Below, piece by piece: positions 15,951 to 26,011 of a stretch of DNA of 64,000 nucleotides. This DNA is from Proteiniphilum propionicum (lineage in GTDB: Bacteria; Bacteroidota; Bacteroidia; Bacteroidales; Dysgonomonadaceae): assembly GCF_022267555.1 (NCBI RefSeq), contig NZ_CP073586.1, positions 2,347,501 to 2,411,500 of the forward strand, written 5' to 3'. The notes beneath the pieces were generated by a model, which searched no databases, was not told the DNA's origin, and saw only the letters and a list, made by a program, of their open reading frames with translations. A program made the position numbers and the translations under genes. Each line of letters begins with the position of its first letter. Positions within the stretch are counted from its first letter, which is position 1.

Positions 15951-18900
15951 ATGAATAATAAATCAATCAACCAAAAAGCAGATATTTTTTATGCTTTATT
16001 AAAAAAAATCCCTATTGTTATGAGAATAACGCTTTTACTGCTGTTCGTGCTCACTTTTCAACTACAAGCTGAACACATCTATTCTCAAGACGCCAAAATT
16101 TCGCTGGACATGAAAAATTCAACCATCGAAAAAGTATTGCAAACCATTGAGGAGAAATCCGATTATTACTTTCTGTACAACAACCGGTTAATCAATGTAG
16201 ACAGGAAAGTTAGCGTCAGGGTAAGGAATGCCGCTATTTCAGCCGTATTAGAGAAGCTTTTTAAATCGGAAAATGTGGAATATGAGGTAAAAGGCACGCA
16301 GATTATCCTGCATCCGAAAGAAATGCACCGCCAGATTACTGCCGTTAACGAAGCTTTACAACAGCATAAAAAGGACATTACCGGGACCATTGTCGATGCG
16401 GCTGGTTTGCCAATTATTGGAGCAAATATTGTTGAAATCGGAACCAACAACGGAACCGTAACCGATGTGAATGGGAAATTTTCGTTAAGCGTTGAAAACA
16501 ATGCCACTATTCATATTTCTTATATCGGTTACTTAGAACAGAATATCAATACAGAAAGAAAAACAATTTTTAATATAACGTTGCAGGAAGATATGAAGGC
16601 TTTGGATGAGCTTGTAGTTGTTGGATATGGAGTGCAACAAAAAGCTACAGTTACAGGAGCTATATCATCTGTTAAAGGAGAGTTAGTATCAAATTCAGGC
16701 TCCTTAAACGTAAGTAACTCAATAGCAGGCAGAATTCCCGGTGTAATTGCAAATAATCGTTCGGGTGAACCCGGATCAGACTGGTCTAGCATTTTAATAC
16801 GTGGAAAGGGTACACTAAATGATAACTCACCATTAATTGTAATAGATGGAGTAGCAAATAGAGATGGAATGGAACGTATCAATCCAAACGATATAGAATC
16901 AATTTCAGTTTTGAAAGATGCTTCAGCTGCTATTTATGGTGCACAAGCTGCAAATGGCGTTATTCTAGTAACAACAAAATCTGGTATCCAATCTAAACCG
17001 ACTATCGAATACAATGGTTCGATAAGCCTGTCACAGCATACTCGAACACCTAATTTATTAAATGCTTATGATTGGATGGTTTATGATGATGAGATTAAAG
17101 GTCATATGAATCAAACTAAATTATGGACAAATATCAAAGAAGGCTATAAAGATGGATCTATTAATAAAAGCAAATATGGTGATACAGATTGGATGAATGT
17201 TATGTTTCGGACAGTTGCCCCTCAAACAAGACATTCAATTTCTCTACGTGGGGGTAGTGAAAGTGTAAGCTATTATGTCTCTGGTGACTTAACATACCAA
17301 GAACCTCTATATAGAAACACAGTTTTTAATTTTAAAACGAATCAAGTTCGTGTAAATATTGATGCAGAGGTTACAAAAGACCTATTAATAGGGGTTAATG
17401 CATCTGGACGTAATGAGAATCGCTACCAAAGTCCGATTTCTGCAGGGACAATGTTCTGGGAGGCATTTATGGCATACCCTTACTTATATGATTATTATCC
17501 GAATGGTTTACCTGCACCCGGAATAGCATGGGGGAATAATTTAGCGATACTAGCTTCTGGGAAAGAAATCGGGTACGATAACGTACAAGACTTTTTCCTT
17601 AATACAAAATTTAACTTTAAACTTGATTTAAATAGTTTAACAGAAGGGCTTGCTCTTTCAGGGTATGCAGCATTTGATCCACATTTCAGAAACCAAAAGA
17701 TTTTTAATGATGTTTGGGATACTTACAATTATGACGAAATAAATGATGAATATATAAAACAAACAACAAATGCTGTAAGCAATATTATAACTCTGAATCA
17801 ATCTAATGACAAGAAAATATCTACAACTTACAATGTCAAATTAGATTTTATTCGACAGTTTGATAAACAAAAATTTAGTGGATTCATTGCTTATGAACAG
17901 AGTAAAAATAATGGAGAGTTTTTTGATGCTTGGCGAGGTTATTTTCTAAGTAATCAATTTGATTATTTAAACAATGGTGGTGATAAGGACAAAACAAATA
18001 GTGGTTATGGGTATGTACACGCTCGTCAGAATATTTTCGGTCGTTTAAATTATAATTACTTAAGCAAATATATGATAGAGTTTACTCTCAGACACGATGG
18101 TTCTATGAACTTTGCAAAAGAGAAGCGATGGGGTACATTTCCAGGAATATCAGCGGGTTGGAGAATAAGTGAAGAGAATTTCATGAATTCAATCAATTGG
18201 GTGGACGATTTAAAACTACGAGGATCTTGGGGTAAGCTAGGCAATGATAGAGTATCACAATTTCAGTATTTAAGTACTTTCAATATGGTTAATGGTGCAG
18301 TTTTAGGAGAATCAGCAGCTTTGAACAAAGGTTTTTCCCCTGGTCGTATTGGCAATCCATCTATAACATGGGAAAAAGTGGACACAAAAAACATTGCATT
18401 AGAAGGTGTTTTATGGAATCAATCTTTAAATTTTGTCATTGAATATTTTAATCAGAACAGAAAAGATATTCTCACTAAAAAAATGGCGTCTATTCCATCT
18501 TATACAGGTTTAACTCTCCCTGATCAGAATATTGGTGAAGTGACAAATCAAGGAATCGAATTTGTTGTTAACTATAATCAAATTGTAAATGATTTCAAAT
18601 ATTATGTTGGCGCAAATTTGACTTATGCAAAAAATAAAATTGTTTTCTTTGATGAAGCAGCTAATACAACTGAATGGCAGAGGAGAACTGGATATCCTAT
18701 CGACTCATGGTTGATGTATAAAACTGATGGTATTTTTCAATCTAAAGAAGAAATTGAAGCTACGCCTCATTTCCCGGGAGCTAGACCAGGAGATATAAGA
18801 TATGTTGATGTGGATGGCGATGGAAGTATTACTAGTAATGATAAGGTAAGAGATTATATCAGCAATATACCTCAGATAGTTTTTGGATTGAATATGGGCG

Positions 18901-19331
18901 CATCTTGGAAAAATTTTGATCTAGACTTGTTATGGAGTGGTCAAACGAAAGCTAAACAAATGATAATACCAGTATCTTATAACACGTATCAGAAACTATT
19001 TGATAATAGATGGATTTCGGCTGAAAGTACACCTGATGCCAAATATCCACGTGCTTTTAACAAAGATGATGGCATGAATACTAGATATTCTGATTTTTGG
19101 CTTTATGATGCATCATTTATTCGTTTAAAGAACTTAGTGTTATCATATACATTGCCACAAAAAATGACCAATAAAGATAAGGTCAATACTTTCAGAATAT
19201 TTCTAAAAGGTGATAATTTATTCACTATCGATCGTATTAAATTTTTAGATCCCGAGACTAGTTCTGTAAATGCAGGACATTACTACCCTCAGCAAAGAAC
19301 ATATACTCTTGGTATCAATATTAGTTTTTAA
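15951..19331 (+). CDS. SusC/RagA-family TonB-dependent receptor with STN domain
   Basis: Outer-membrane importer of oligosaccharides, powered by TonB. 1126 residues: signal region (hydrophobic core about 24-40), STN domain (about 48-118, KISLDMKNSTIEKVLQ onward) that contacts FecR, carboxypeptidase-regulatory-like domain (about 142-212, GTIVDAAGLPIIGANIV), TonB box/linker LDELVVVGYG at about 219, plug domain, and a 22-strand barrel ending TYTLGINISF with the terminal Phe expected for barrel assembly. The STN domain marks it as a transducer that regulates its own operon. SusD follows after 19 bases. The region is AT-rich (for example 21 G/C in bases 17881-17940). Confidence 0.96.
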   Translation: MNNKSINQKADIFYALLKKIPIVMRITLLLLFVLTFQLQAEHIYSQDAKISLDMKNSTIEKVLQTIEEKSDYYFLYNNRLINVDRKVSVRVRNAAISAVLEKLFKSENVEYEVKGTQIILHPKEMHRQITAVNEALQQHKKDITGTIVDAAGLPIIGANIVEIGTNNGTVTDVNGKFSLSVENNATIHISYIGYLEQNINTERKTIFNITLQEDMKALDELVVVGYGVQQKATVTGAISSVKGELVSNSGSLNVSNSIAGRIPGVIANNRSGEPGSDWSSILIRGKGTLNDNSPLIVIDGVANRDGMERINPNDIESISVLKDASAAIYGAQAANGVILVTTKSGIQSKPTIEYNGSISLSQHTRTPNLLNAYDWMVYDDEIKGHMNQTKLWTNIKEGYKDGSINKSKYGDTDWMNVMFRTVAPQTRHSISLRGGSESVSYYVSGDLTYQEPLYRNTVFNFKTNQVRVNIDAEVTKDLLIGVNASGRNENRYQSPISAGTMFWEAFMAYPYLYDYYPNGLPAPGIAWGNNLAILASGKEIGYDNVQDFFLNTKFNFKLDLNSLTEGLALSGYAAFDPHFRNQKIFNDVWDTYNYDEINDEYIKQTTNAVSNIITLNQSNDKKISTTYNVKLDFIRQFDKQKFSGFIAYEQSKNNGEFFDAWRGYFLSNQFDYLNNGGDKDKTNSGYGYVHARQNIFGRLNYNYLSKYMIEFTLRHDGSMNFAKEKRWGTFPGISAGWRISEENFMNSINWVDDLKLRGSWGKLGNDRVSQFQYLSTFNMVNGAVLGESAALNKGFSPGRIGNPSITWEKVDTKNIALEGVLWNQSLNFVIEYFNQNRKDILTKKMASIPSYTGLTLPDQNIGEVTNQGIEFVVNYNQIVNDFKYYVGANLTYAKNKIVFFDEAANTTEWQRRTGYPIDSWLMYKTDGIFQSKEEIEATPHFPGARPGDIRYVDVDGDGSITSNDKVRDYISNIPQIVFGLNMGASWKNFDLDLLWSGQTKAKQMIIPVSYNTYQKLFDNRWISAESTPDAKYPRAFNKDDGMNTRYSDFWLYDASFIRLKNLVLSYTLPQKMTNKDKVNTFRIFLKGDNLFTIDRIKFLDPETSSVNAGHYYPQQRTYTLGINISF

Positions 19332-19350
19332 TCATTTTAAAGTAATTAAT

Positions 19351-20994
19351 ATGAATAATATATCAAAAAGAGTATTTTACTCATTAATAATAATTTCAAG
19401 CGTAATTACATCTTGTGATTTCTTGGATATTGAACCACTTGACTCATATACAGAAAATAATATATTCTCTGATCCTGCATTAACTAAAGCTTATGTTACT
19501 CGAAATTATACATTACCTGTTAATGGATTTAAAAATGAAGCTCTTAGATTTGTTTCTGATGAGTCGCATAATAATTTCAATTGGGGCGGGGCTTGGACAA
19601 TAACAAGAGGTCAGATGACGCCTGATCAATATGGAAGTTTTGGAATTTGGAATTCATACTACGGATATATAAGAGCATGTAATATATTTTTTGAAAATGT
19701 TGAAAAATTGAGCGGAAGCAAAGAAGAAAATTCAATCTTGATCGGAGAAATGACTTTCTTTAGAGCATTCTATTATATGGAATTAATTAATAGATACGGA
19801 GGAGTTCCCCTAATAAAAAAGACTTTTGATTTAGATGATGAAGAAATGATGATTTCCAGAGCTAGTTATGAAAACTGTGTTGACTTTGTGGTATCAGAAT
19901 TTTCTAAAGCAGCATCCATGCTTCCTGAAACATGGTCCGGAGCTAATTTTGGTCGAGTAACCAAAGGAGCTGCATTGGCAATGAAATCAAGAATTCTACT
20001 ATATGCTGCAAGTCCATTATGGAATACTACTAATGATATTTCAAAATGGCAAGATGCTGCAGATGCTTGTGAAGAAGTTTTCAATCTAAATAAATATGAA
20101 TTGGATAACGACTATAAAGGTTTATTTCTTAATAGCAAAAGTCCGGAAATTATTTTTCAGCGATTGTACACTAATGAGTATTCTAATGGCTTTGATTGGC
20201 CAAACACACCTAATGGATGGACAGGATACTCCGCAACTTGTGTTTCACAATCAATGGTAGACAGTTATGAAATGGCAGATGGGTCGATGCCGAATATTTA
20301 TAACTATGAATTGGCAAACAACGATCCTTGGGCTGGCAGAGAACCCCGTTTTTACGCATCTATTGTTTGCGATGGCCAAATATTCAGGGATGATGAAGTT
20401 GAATTTTGGATTAATGAAGATGGTAAAACAGGAGGTAAAGATAGTGAATTTGGTACTGACAACTGGAATCACTCGAAAACACATTACACAATTCGTAAAT
20501 TTATGGATGAGTCACTAAAATCGCCATGGAAGGATAAAGGCAGTCAGCCATGGATTTACTCCCGCTATGCAGAAATATTACTTAATTATGCAGAAGCGAT
20601 GTATCATATTGGAGATGAGGCGACTGCGCGGAACTATGTTAATCTAATACGAGAAAGGGCAAGAAATGGAGCCGAAAATGTTTTACCAGATATTGTAGCA
20701 AGCGGAGATGAACTATTGAAAGCTATACAGCATGAACGCAAAATAGAATTAGCATTCGAGGAACATCGTTTTTTTGATGTTCGTAGGTGGAAGATTGCTG
20801 AAATTACAGATAATATACCTGTGCAAGGTATTAAAATAGTTAAGAAAACAAATGGCACTAAATCATATACTATTGTGAAAGTTGACGATAGAGCCTTTGT
20901 TACGCCTGATCATTATTTATTCCCGATACCAAATGATGAAATTAGGAAAAATGAATTGCTTGAACAAAATCCTGGATATGACAAAATTCAATAG
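19351..20994 (+). CDS. SusD/RagB-family glycan-binding lipoprotein
   Basis: Surface lipoprotein that forms the lid over SusC and binds oligosaccharide. The start at 19351 gives M-N-N-I-S-K-R-V-F and a lipoprotein signal ending V-I-T-S-C; an earlier ATG at 19270 would overlap SusC and lack a signal. 548 residues with TPR-like helical repeats and the family C-terminal motifs: W-I-Y-S-R-Y-A-E-I-L-L-N-Y-A-E-A near residue 410, a LIRERA segment, E-R-K-I-E-L-A-F-E-E-H-R-F-F-D-V-R-R-W, and the end F-P-I-P-N-D-E-I. Co-transcribed with susC; a terminator follows. Confidence 0.96.
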   Translation: MNNISKRVFYSLIIISSVITSCDFLDIEPLDSYTENNIFSDPALTKAYVTRNYTLPVNGFKNEALRFVSDESHNNFNWGGAWTITRGQMTPDQYGSFGIWNSYYGYIRACNIFFENVEKLSGSKEENSILIGEMTFFRAFYYMELINRYGGVPLIKKTFDLDDEEMMISRASYENCVDFVVSEFSKAASMLPETWSGANFGRVTKGAALAMKSRILLYAASPLWNTTNDISKWQDAADACEEVFNLNKYELDNDYKGLFLNSKSPEIIFQRLYTNEYSNGFDWPNTPNGWTGYSATCVSQSMVDSYEMADGSMPNIYNYELANNDPWAGREPRFYASIVCDGQIFRDDEVEFWINEDGKTGGKDSEFGTDNWNHSKTHYTIRKFMDESLKSPWKDKGSQPWIYSRYAEILLNYAEAMYHIGDEATARNYVNLIRERARNGAENVLPDIVASGDELLKAIQHERKIELAFEEHRFFDVRRWKIAEITDNIPVQGIKIVKKTNGTKSYTIVKVDDRAFVTPDHYLFPIPNDEIRKNELLEQNPGYDKIQ

Positions 20995-21047
20995 ATAAAT
21001 TAAATAATTTGTTTATTGATTAGTTGATAAATAACAATATTAATTTG

Positions 21048-21118
21048 GCTCATTTTAAATTCAGATATTTAATTGTTGAAATCCAATTTCAAAATCTAAT
21101 TTAAAATGAGCTTTTTTT
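21048..21118 (+). terminator. Terminator of the SusC/SusD operon
   Basis: Perfect 14-bp inverted repeat GCTCATTTTAAATT (21048-21061) and AATTTAAAATGAGC (21098-21111) with seven T residues after it. It separates susCD from the glycosidase genes, which start 16 bases before the end of the leader at 21127. Confidence 0.85.
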
Positions 21119-21126
21119 AAAACTAT

Positions 21127-22575
21127 ATGAGAAAAAGTATAATATTAATATATATAAGTATATTTAATTGCATCGTTACGGTAGCCAAAGATTCAAACCT
21201 TATATTTTCTTCATCAATAAGTGATTTAAATGAAGCTTTTAAATGGTCTAAAAATACCGCACTCAGCTATGCCCATGATGGTACTGATCCAGTTGGTTTT
21301 TGGTATGAAGCAGCTTTGCCAAATAGAGAGGCTTTTTGCATGAGGGATATTGCTCATCAAAGTATAGGAGGTGAAATATTAGGACTTTCGAATCATAATT
21401 ATAACATGATGATTAAGTTTGCAGAGAATATTTCTGCTTCTAAAGACTGGTGTACATATTGGGAAATAAACAAGAACGACAAGCCGGCGCCGGTAGACTA
21501 TTTTAATGACGAACAATTTTGGTATAACCTACCTTCAAATTTCGACGTTGTACAAGCTTGTTTTAAATTGTATGAGTGGACAGGTAATAAAGAATACTTA
21601 TATAATCCTGTGTTCATAAACTTCTATGAAAAAACTCTGTATGATTATATAAAAGTCTGGAAATTGGAGACTGAGAATTTATTAACTAGATCAACTCACA
21701 TGAACACTGAACTGCCATTTAAAGAGGAGACTAAGTTTAATGGTAATAGAGGCATCCCTTCTTACATTGAGAGTGAGTCGGGCTTTAGTTTGGCTGGAGA
21801 TTTGGTTGCTTCTATTTACGCAGCTTGTGATGCTTATAGTAAAATTCTAACAATAAAAGGAGATACTAAAAGAGCGGAGTTTTTTAGGAACAAAGCGCAA
21901 AATTATAAGTCTTTTATAAATGATAAATTTTGGAATAACAAAGAGAATTATTTTAATTTTTTTTGGTCATCAATTGAGGGGGACTTCATAATGAAAAACA
22001 CTCCGACGGCAGGTGAAACATATTATGTCTGGTTCGATGCACTTGAGACACCAACAAAATCTCAAACTACTATTAACAGAGTTTTAGTGTCTGAGAATAA
22101 CGTAGAAAATTTATCTCACTTACCCTTATTACTGTATAGGTATAGAATGCCTGAGAAAGCTTATGAAATGCTGTATACATTAAGAAATCACGATAGGAAG
22201 GAATACCCAGAGGCATCTTTCGGTTTAATTGAAGGAATAACAGTAGGTCTAATGGGAATACAACCTAAAGCATCTATGAACATAATACAGACATTACCTC
22301 AGCTAATTTCAAACGAACAATGGGCTGAGATATCAAATTTGTCAATTTTTAGTTCCTTAGTAAATATAAGACATGAAGGAAATTATAAATCAATTTTCGT
22401 AAATAACAGTGAGAAAAATTTAAATTGGAGAGCATCATTCTATGGAGAATACGATAAAATATATTTAAATGGAAAAGAGTGTTCTCCTAAATATGCAGTT
22501 GATGTTATGGGAAATATATACTCTTATATAGATACTGAAGTTAAACATGGAGAAAGACAAATTTGCAATATTTAA
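21127..22575 (+). CDS. Exported six-hairpin glycosidase-like protein, family not recognised
   Basis: 482 residues with a signal peptide (about 1-20). The body has the alternating helices of an (alpha/alpha)6 barrel, with conserved-looking loops rich in acidic and aromatic residues: GFWYEAALPNREAFCMRDIA near residue 58, SKDWCTYWEINKND, NLPSNFDVVQACFKLYEW, YIESESGFSLAGDLVASIYA, and W-N-N-K-E-N-Y-F. Such folds serve many inverting glycosidases and unsaturated glucuronyl hydrolases. I cannot name a family. It is followed 75 bases later by a second protein of the same fold class, so the two may act in sequence on one glycan. Confidence 0.6.
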   Translation: MRKSIILIYISIFNCIVTVAKDSNLIFSSSISDLNEAFKWSKNTALSYAHDGTDPVGFWYEAALPNREAFCMRDIAHQSIGGEILGLSNHNYNMMIKFAENISASKDWCTYWEINKNDKPAPVDYFNDEQFWYNLPSNFDVVQACFKLYEWTGNKEYLYNPVFINFYEKTLYDYIKVWKLETENLLTRSTHMNTELPFKEETKFNGNRGIPSYIESESGFSLAGDLVASIYAACDAYSKILTIKGDTKRAEFFRNKAQNYKSFINDKFWNNKENYFNFFWSSIEGDFIMKNTPTAGETYYVWFDALETPTKSQTTINRVLVSENNVENLSHLPLLLYRYRMPEKAYEMLYTLRNHDRKEYPEASFGLIEGITVGLMGIQPKASMNIIQTLPQLISNEQWAEISNLSIFSSLVNIRHEGNYKSIFVNNSEKNLNWRASFYGEYDKIYLNGKECSPKYAVDVMGNIYSYIDTEVKHGERQICNI

Positions 22576-22650
22576 ATCAGTACGTTAAGTAGATTGTGAG
22601 TAATTCACTAATACAAATTTCATTTTACACTTTTAAAAATTAATTATCTT

Positions 22651-24666
22651 ATGAAAAATATAATACTAATTTTTATTTGCCAACTCATCGTATTGACTGG
22701 ATTTGCAAAAAGTAATCAAAAAGAAAATCGTTGGGAGATTAACACATCTGGAAGTATATCTTGGAATATTGATTCTCGCATACCTCATTATGACCATATT
22801 GAGATGAGTGGTGAGCAGATTTCTGTAGTTATTAGATATGGAGTTGATGAAGACGGTGCTTTTGTATTGGAGCGCAGTTTTGTTTGGCCTATGTTACGAA
22901 CTATTCCAAATAATACTCATGCCAGCCTTATGCGACGCTTTGGGTGGGATGTTATGAGTGATATGATCACTGTAAATACAAGAAGAATTGATCAAGAAAA
23001 AGTAAATAAAATTACTCTTGAAGGTATTATGATTGTTGAGAGTGAATTATCAGCTCATCAGAACGGGAATCTGCAGCTTACTCGATATTTATTTCCATCA
23101 ACTACAGAAGCTGCCTATGGTGAAAAGTATGTACTGAGAAATGTGGGAGAACGGGCAGTTTTAGTTGAGGTCCCTTATGCTAATTCAGTGATTAGGACAG
23201 ATCCTGAAAAAGGAGTTGATGGTGAATACATAATTGAGGCAACGGTATCTGGTGTGCCCGGTACATCGATTGAAGCTGGAGATTCTGTGATTTTCTACGC
23301 TGATTTTAAGGCATACAAAAATGATTATACCTCACAGGCTATTGATGTTGAAAAGGAACTGATTAAAAGAAAAGATTTAATATCTGAGTTGCAAGACAAC
23401 TTAGTCCTAGAAACACCTGATCCGGTAATAAATACAATGTTCTCTTTTGCAAAAATTCGCGGTTCTGAAAGTATTTATAAAACAAATGGGGGATATATGC
23501 ACGGACCGGGAGGAGAGTCATACTATGCTGCTATTTGGGCAAATGACCAAGCAGAATATATCAACCCTTTCTTCCCTTTCTTAGGTTATGACACAGGTAA
23601 TCTATCTGCAAACAACTCTTTTAAACATTTTACCCGTTTCATTAACGACGAATACAAACCCATACCTAGTTCTATTGTTGCAGAAGGATTAGATATATGG
23701 AATGGAGCCGGAGATCGTGGTGATGGCGCTATGATCGCTTATGGTGTAGCTCGATATGCGTTGGCAAGGGGAGATAAACAAGAAGCATTTGAATTATGGC
23801 CGTTACTTGAATGGTGTCTTGAGTATTGTCGGAGAAATTTAAATGAATATGGCGTTGTCACTTCCGATTCAGATGAACTCGAAAACCGCTTTCCTTCCGG
23901 GAGTGCCAATCTCACTACTTCATCCTTATATTATGATGCTCTGCTTTCAGCAACGTATCTTGGAAAAGACTTAGGCAAATCAGCCTCTCAAATTCAATCA
24001 TATAAGAAGCAGGCAAAGGAATTACGTCAAGCCATTGATGATTATTTCGGAGGAATAGTTGAAGGTTTCAATACGTACAAATACTACAAAGAAAATAACG
24101 TGCTCCGTTCTTGGATTTGTATTCCTCTTACTGTAGGTATTTATGACCGGAAAGAAGAAACTATTAAAGCACTATTTTCACCTCATCTTTGGACAGAAAA
24201 TGGGTTACTGACTCAAGCTGGAAGTGAAACTTTTTGGGATCGGTCAACATTGTACGCTTTGCGTGGAGTATTAGCAAGTGGCCAAACAGAAAAAGGCATG
24301 GAGTATCTTAAGAATTATTCCACACAACGTTTATTAGGAGAACATGTCCCATATGCGATTGAAGCATGGCCAGAAGGTAATCAAAGACATTTGTCTGCAG
24401 AGAGTGGACTCTATTGCCGTATTATAACCGAAGGGTTGTTTGGTATTCGTCCAGTCGGTCTACGCTCATTCACTCTAATGCCGAGTTTACCAAAAAATTG
24501 GAATACAATGAGTTTGAAAAAAATTAGAGCATTTGGGAATAATTTCGATCTGGACGTCTCTCGAAAAGGTAAGAAAATTAAAATCGACATAATAATTGAC
24601 AATAAATTAATCATAGAAAAAATTATTAATGAAGAAAAAGAAATATTAATAGAACTCCCTCTTTAA
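22651..24666 (+). CDS. Exported GH78/GH95-like six-hairpin glycosidase, family uncertain
   Basis: 671 residues with a signal peptide (about 1-20). An N-terminal beta-sandwich (about 25-250, with IPHYDHIEMSGEQISVVIRYG) precedes an (alpha/alpha)6 barrel (about 255-600) with GGYMHGPGGESYYAAIWAND, GLDIWNGAGDRGDGAMIAYG, WPLLEWCLEYC and E-A-W-P-E-G-N-Q, then a short beta tail. Acidic candidates for catalysis are the Asp of WANDQAEY, Asp of DRGDG and Glu of EAWPEG. The domain order resembles alpha-L-rhamnosidases and fucosidases, but no single family is clear. Together with its upstream neighbour it probably degrades the glycan imported by this SusCD. Confidence 0.6.
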   Translation: MKNIILIFICQLIVLTGFAKSNQKENRWEINTSGSISWNIDSRIPHYDHIEMSGEQISVVIRYGVDEDGAFVLERSFVWPMLRTIPNNTHASLMRRFGWDVMSDMITVNTRRIDQEKVNKITLEGIMIVESELSAHQNGNLQLTRYLFPSTTEAAYGEKYVLRNVGERAVLVEVPYANSVIRTDPEKGVDGEYIIEATVSGVPGTSIEAGDSVIFYADFKAYKNDYTSQAIDVEKELIKRKDLISELQDNLVLETPDPVINTMFSFAKIRGSESIYKTNGGYMHGPGGESYYAAIWANDQAEYINPFFPFLGYDTGNLSANNSFKHFTRFINDEYKPIPSSIVAEGLDIWNGAGDRGDGAMIAYGVARYALARGDKQEAFELWPLLEWCLEYCRRNLNEYGVVTSDSDELENRFPSGSANLTTSSLYYDALLSATYLGKDLGKSASQIQSYKKQAKELRQAIDDYFGGIVEGFNTYKYYKENNVLRSWICIPLTVGIYDRKEETIKALFSPHLWTENGLLTQAGSETFWDRSTLYALRGVLASGQTEKGMEYLKNYSTQRLLGEHVPYAIEAWPEGNQRHLSAESGLYCRIITEGLFGIRPVGLRSFTLMPSLPKNWNTMSLKKIRAFGNNFDLDVSRKGKKIKIDIIIDNKLIIEKIINEEKEILIELPL

Positions 24667-24698
24667 CATTACTCAATTCATTACTAAATAATAATTCT

Positions 24699-25909
24699 AT
24701 GCAAAATACGATTAAGGCGAAGTTATCCGCCATGATGTTCTTCCAGTTCTTTATTCAAGGTTCTTGGTACGTGACCATGGGAACCTATTTAGGAAGGACC
24801 CTCAACTTTTCCGGAGTTCAAATCGGCCTGGCATACAGCACCGCTGCTATTGCCGCAATTATATCTCCTGTCATTGTGGGAATGATTGCCGATAGGTTCT
24901 TTTCGGCTAACAGAGTTTTAGCATTTCTGAATGTGTTAGGGGCTTTTCTATTGTTTTGGCTTACGAAGGTTCAAACTTTTTCTTTATTTTTCCCAATTCT
25001 GCTTTTCTACAGCATTTGCTTCATGCCGACCATGTCATTGACCAATTCAATATCATTTGCAAACCTGATTGACCCTGCGAAAGAATTTTCAAGAATCCGC
25101 CTGTTCGGATCCTTCGGCTGGATAGGAGCAGGATTACTAATAAGTGCATTAGATCTTGAGATTTATTCAACTCCGTTTCTAATAGGTGCAGGGGTATCAT
25201 TGCTGGCAGGTTTATTTGCGTTGATATTGCCTTATCGTGCGCCTGTTCAAGCAACACAGAAGATAACAATCGGACAAATGCTAGGGTTCAACGCGTTTAA
25301 GCTTATAAAAGATAGATCGTTTTTAGTACTCTTGGCCTTTTTCCGCACTGACTTGTATTCCACTTGCTTTCTATGATTCTTTCACCAATCTTTTTATTGT
25401 CAATGTTGGTATCAGTAATGCAGCGGCAGCCATGAGCCTGGGACAGGTTGCAGAAGTGGTTTTTTCTTTTTGCTTTCCCGCTGATTTTTATCAAGTTGCG
25501 TTACAAGGGAAGTATTATAGCTGCTATTGTAGCTTGGATGTTGATGTACGGATCATTTGCGCTGGGTGCGCATACGGGTAAAACCGGATTTATCTATGCC
25601 GTATTACCCCTTCACGGATTTTGTTTTACCTTTTTCTTTGTTGCAGGCCAACTCTATGTAGATGAAAAAGCTCCGTCATCACTGAGGAATGCAGCACAGG
25701 GACTGATTGCCTTTGCAACCTACGGGGTAGGAAAATATCTTGGAACGTTGGTCGCCGGAAATGTAGTGGATCAGTATACCACTCAAGGGGTGCATGATTG
25801 GGTATCTGTCTGGACTGTTCCTTTTGTGATGGCTGTCATTATTCTTGTTGGATTCGTTTCTTTATTTCGCGAAAATCTTAATACAGGGAGTGAAACGGGG
25901 AATACGTAG
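24699..25909 (+). pseudogene. Broken MFS nucleoside/sugar:H+ symporter gene
   Basis: Three reading frames together make one NupG-like transporter of about 400 residues. Frame one (24699 to about 25340) covers six membrane helices from FFQFFIQGSWYVTMGTYLG to the central loop. The second piece (about 25357-25460: IPLAFYDSFTNLFIVNVGIS onward) is in another frame. The third (about 25466-25909: IFIKLRYKGSIIAAIVAWML onward) ends normally. The first shift lies at 25340-25357; the second coincides with a run of six T at 25460-25465. Two shifts mean no full product. In related loci such a transporter takes sugars across the inner membrane. It precedes the broken Gfo/Idh gene. Confidence 0.85.
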
Positions 25910-25930
25910 CCTTAGGGAATATAGGAAATG

Positions 25931-25959
25931 GCATATTTGTAATATGCGGGGACTTTTTT
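25931..25959 (+). terminator. Probable terminator after the MFS gene
   Basis: GCATATT (25931-25937) pairs with AATATGC (25941-25947) over a 3-base loop, followed after a GGGGAC stretch by six T residues at 25954-25959. Confidence 0.5.
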
Positions 25960-26011
25960 GTTGAACTGTTGGAGTTGATAAGTTGTCAAATAATTTAAAT
26001 TCAGAAATATT

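Noticed and set aside
15951-19331. Composition break inside susC at the TonB box, suggesting domain swapping
   Set aside because: Counts of several 60-base lines gave about 40% before and 33-43% after; the difference is too small and noisy.
19270-19350. Upstream start for the SusD gene
   Set aside because: It would overlap susC and put 27 residues before the lipoprotein signal; the ATG at 19351 gives a proper signal peptide.
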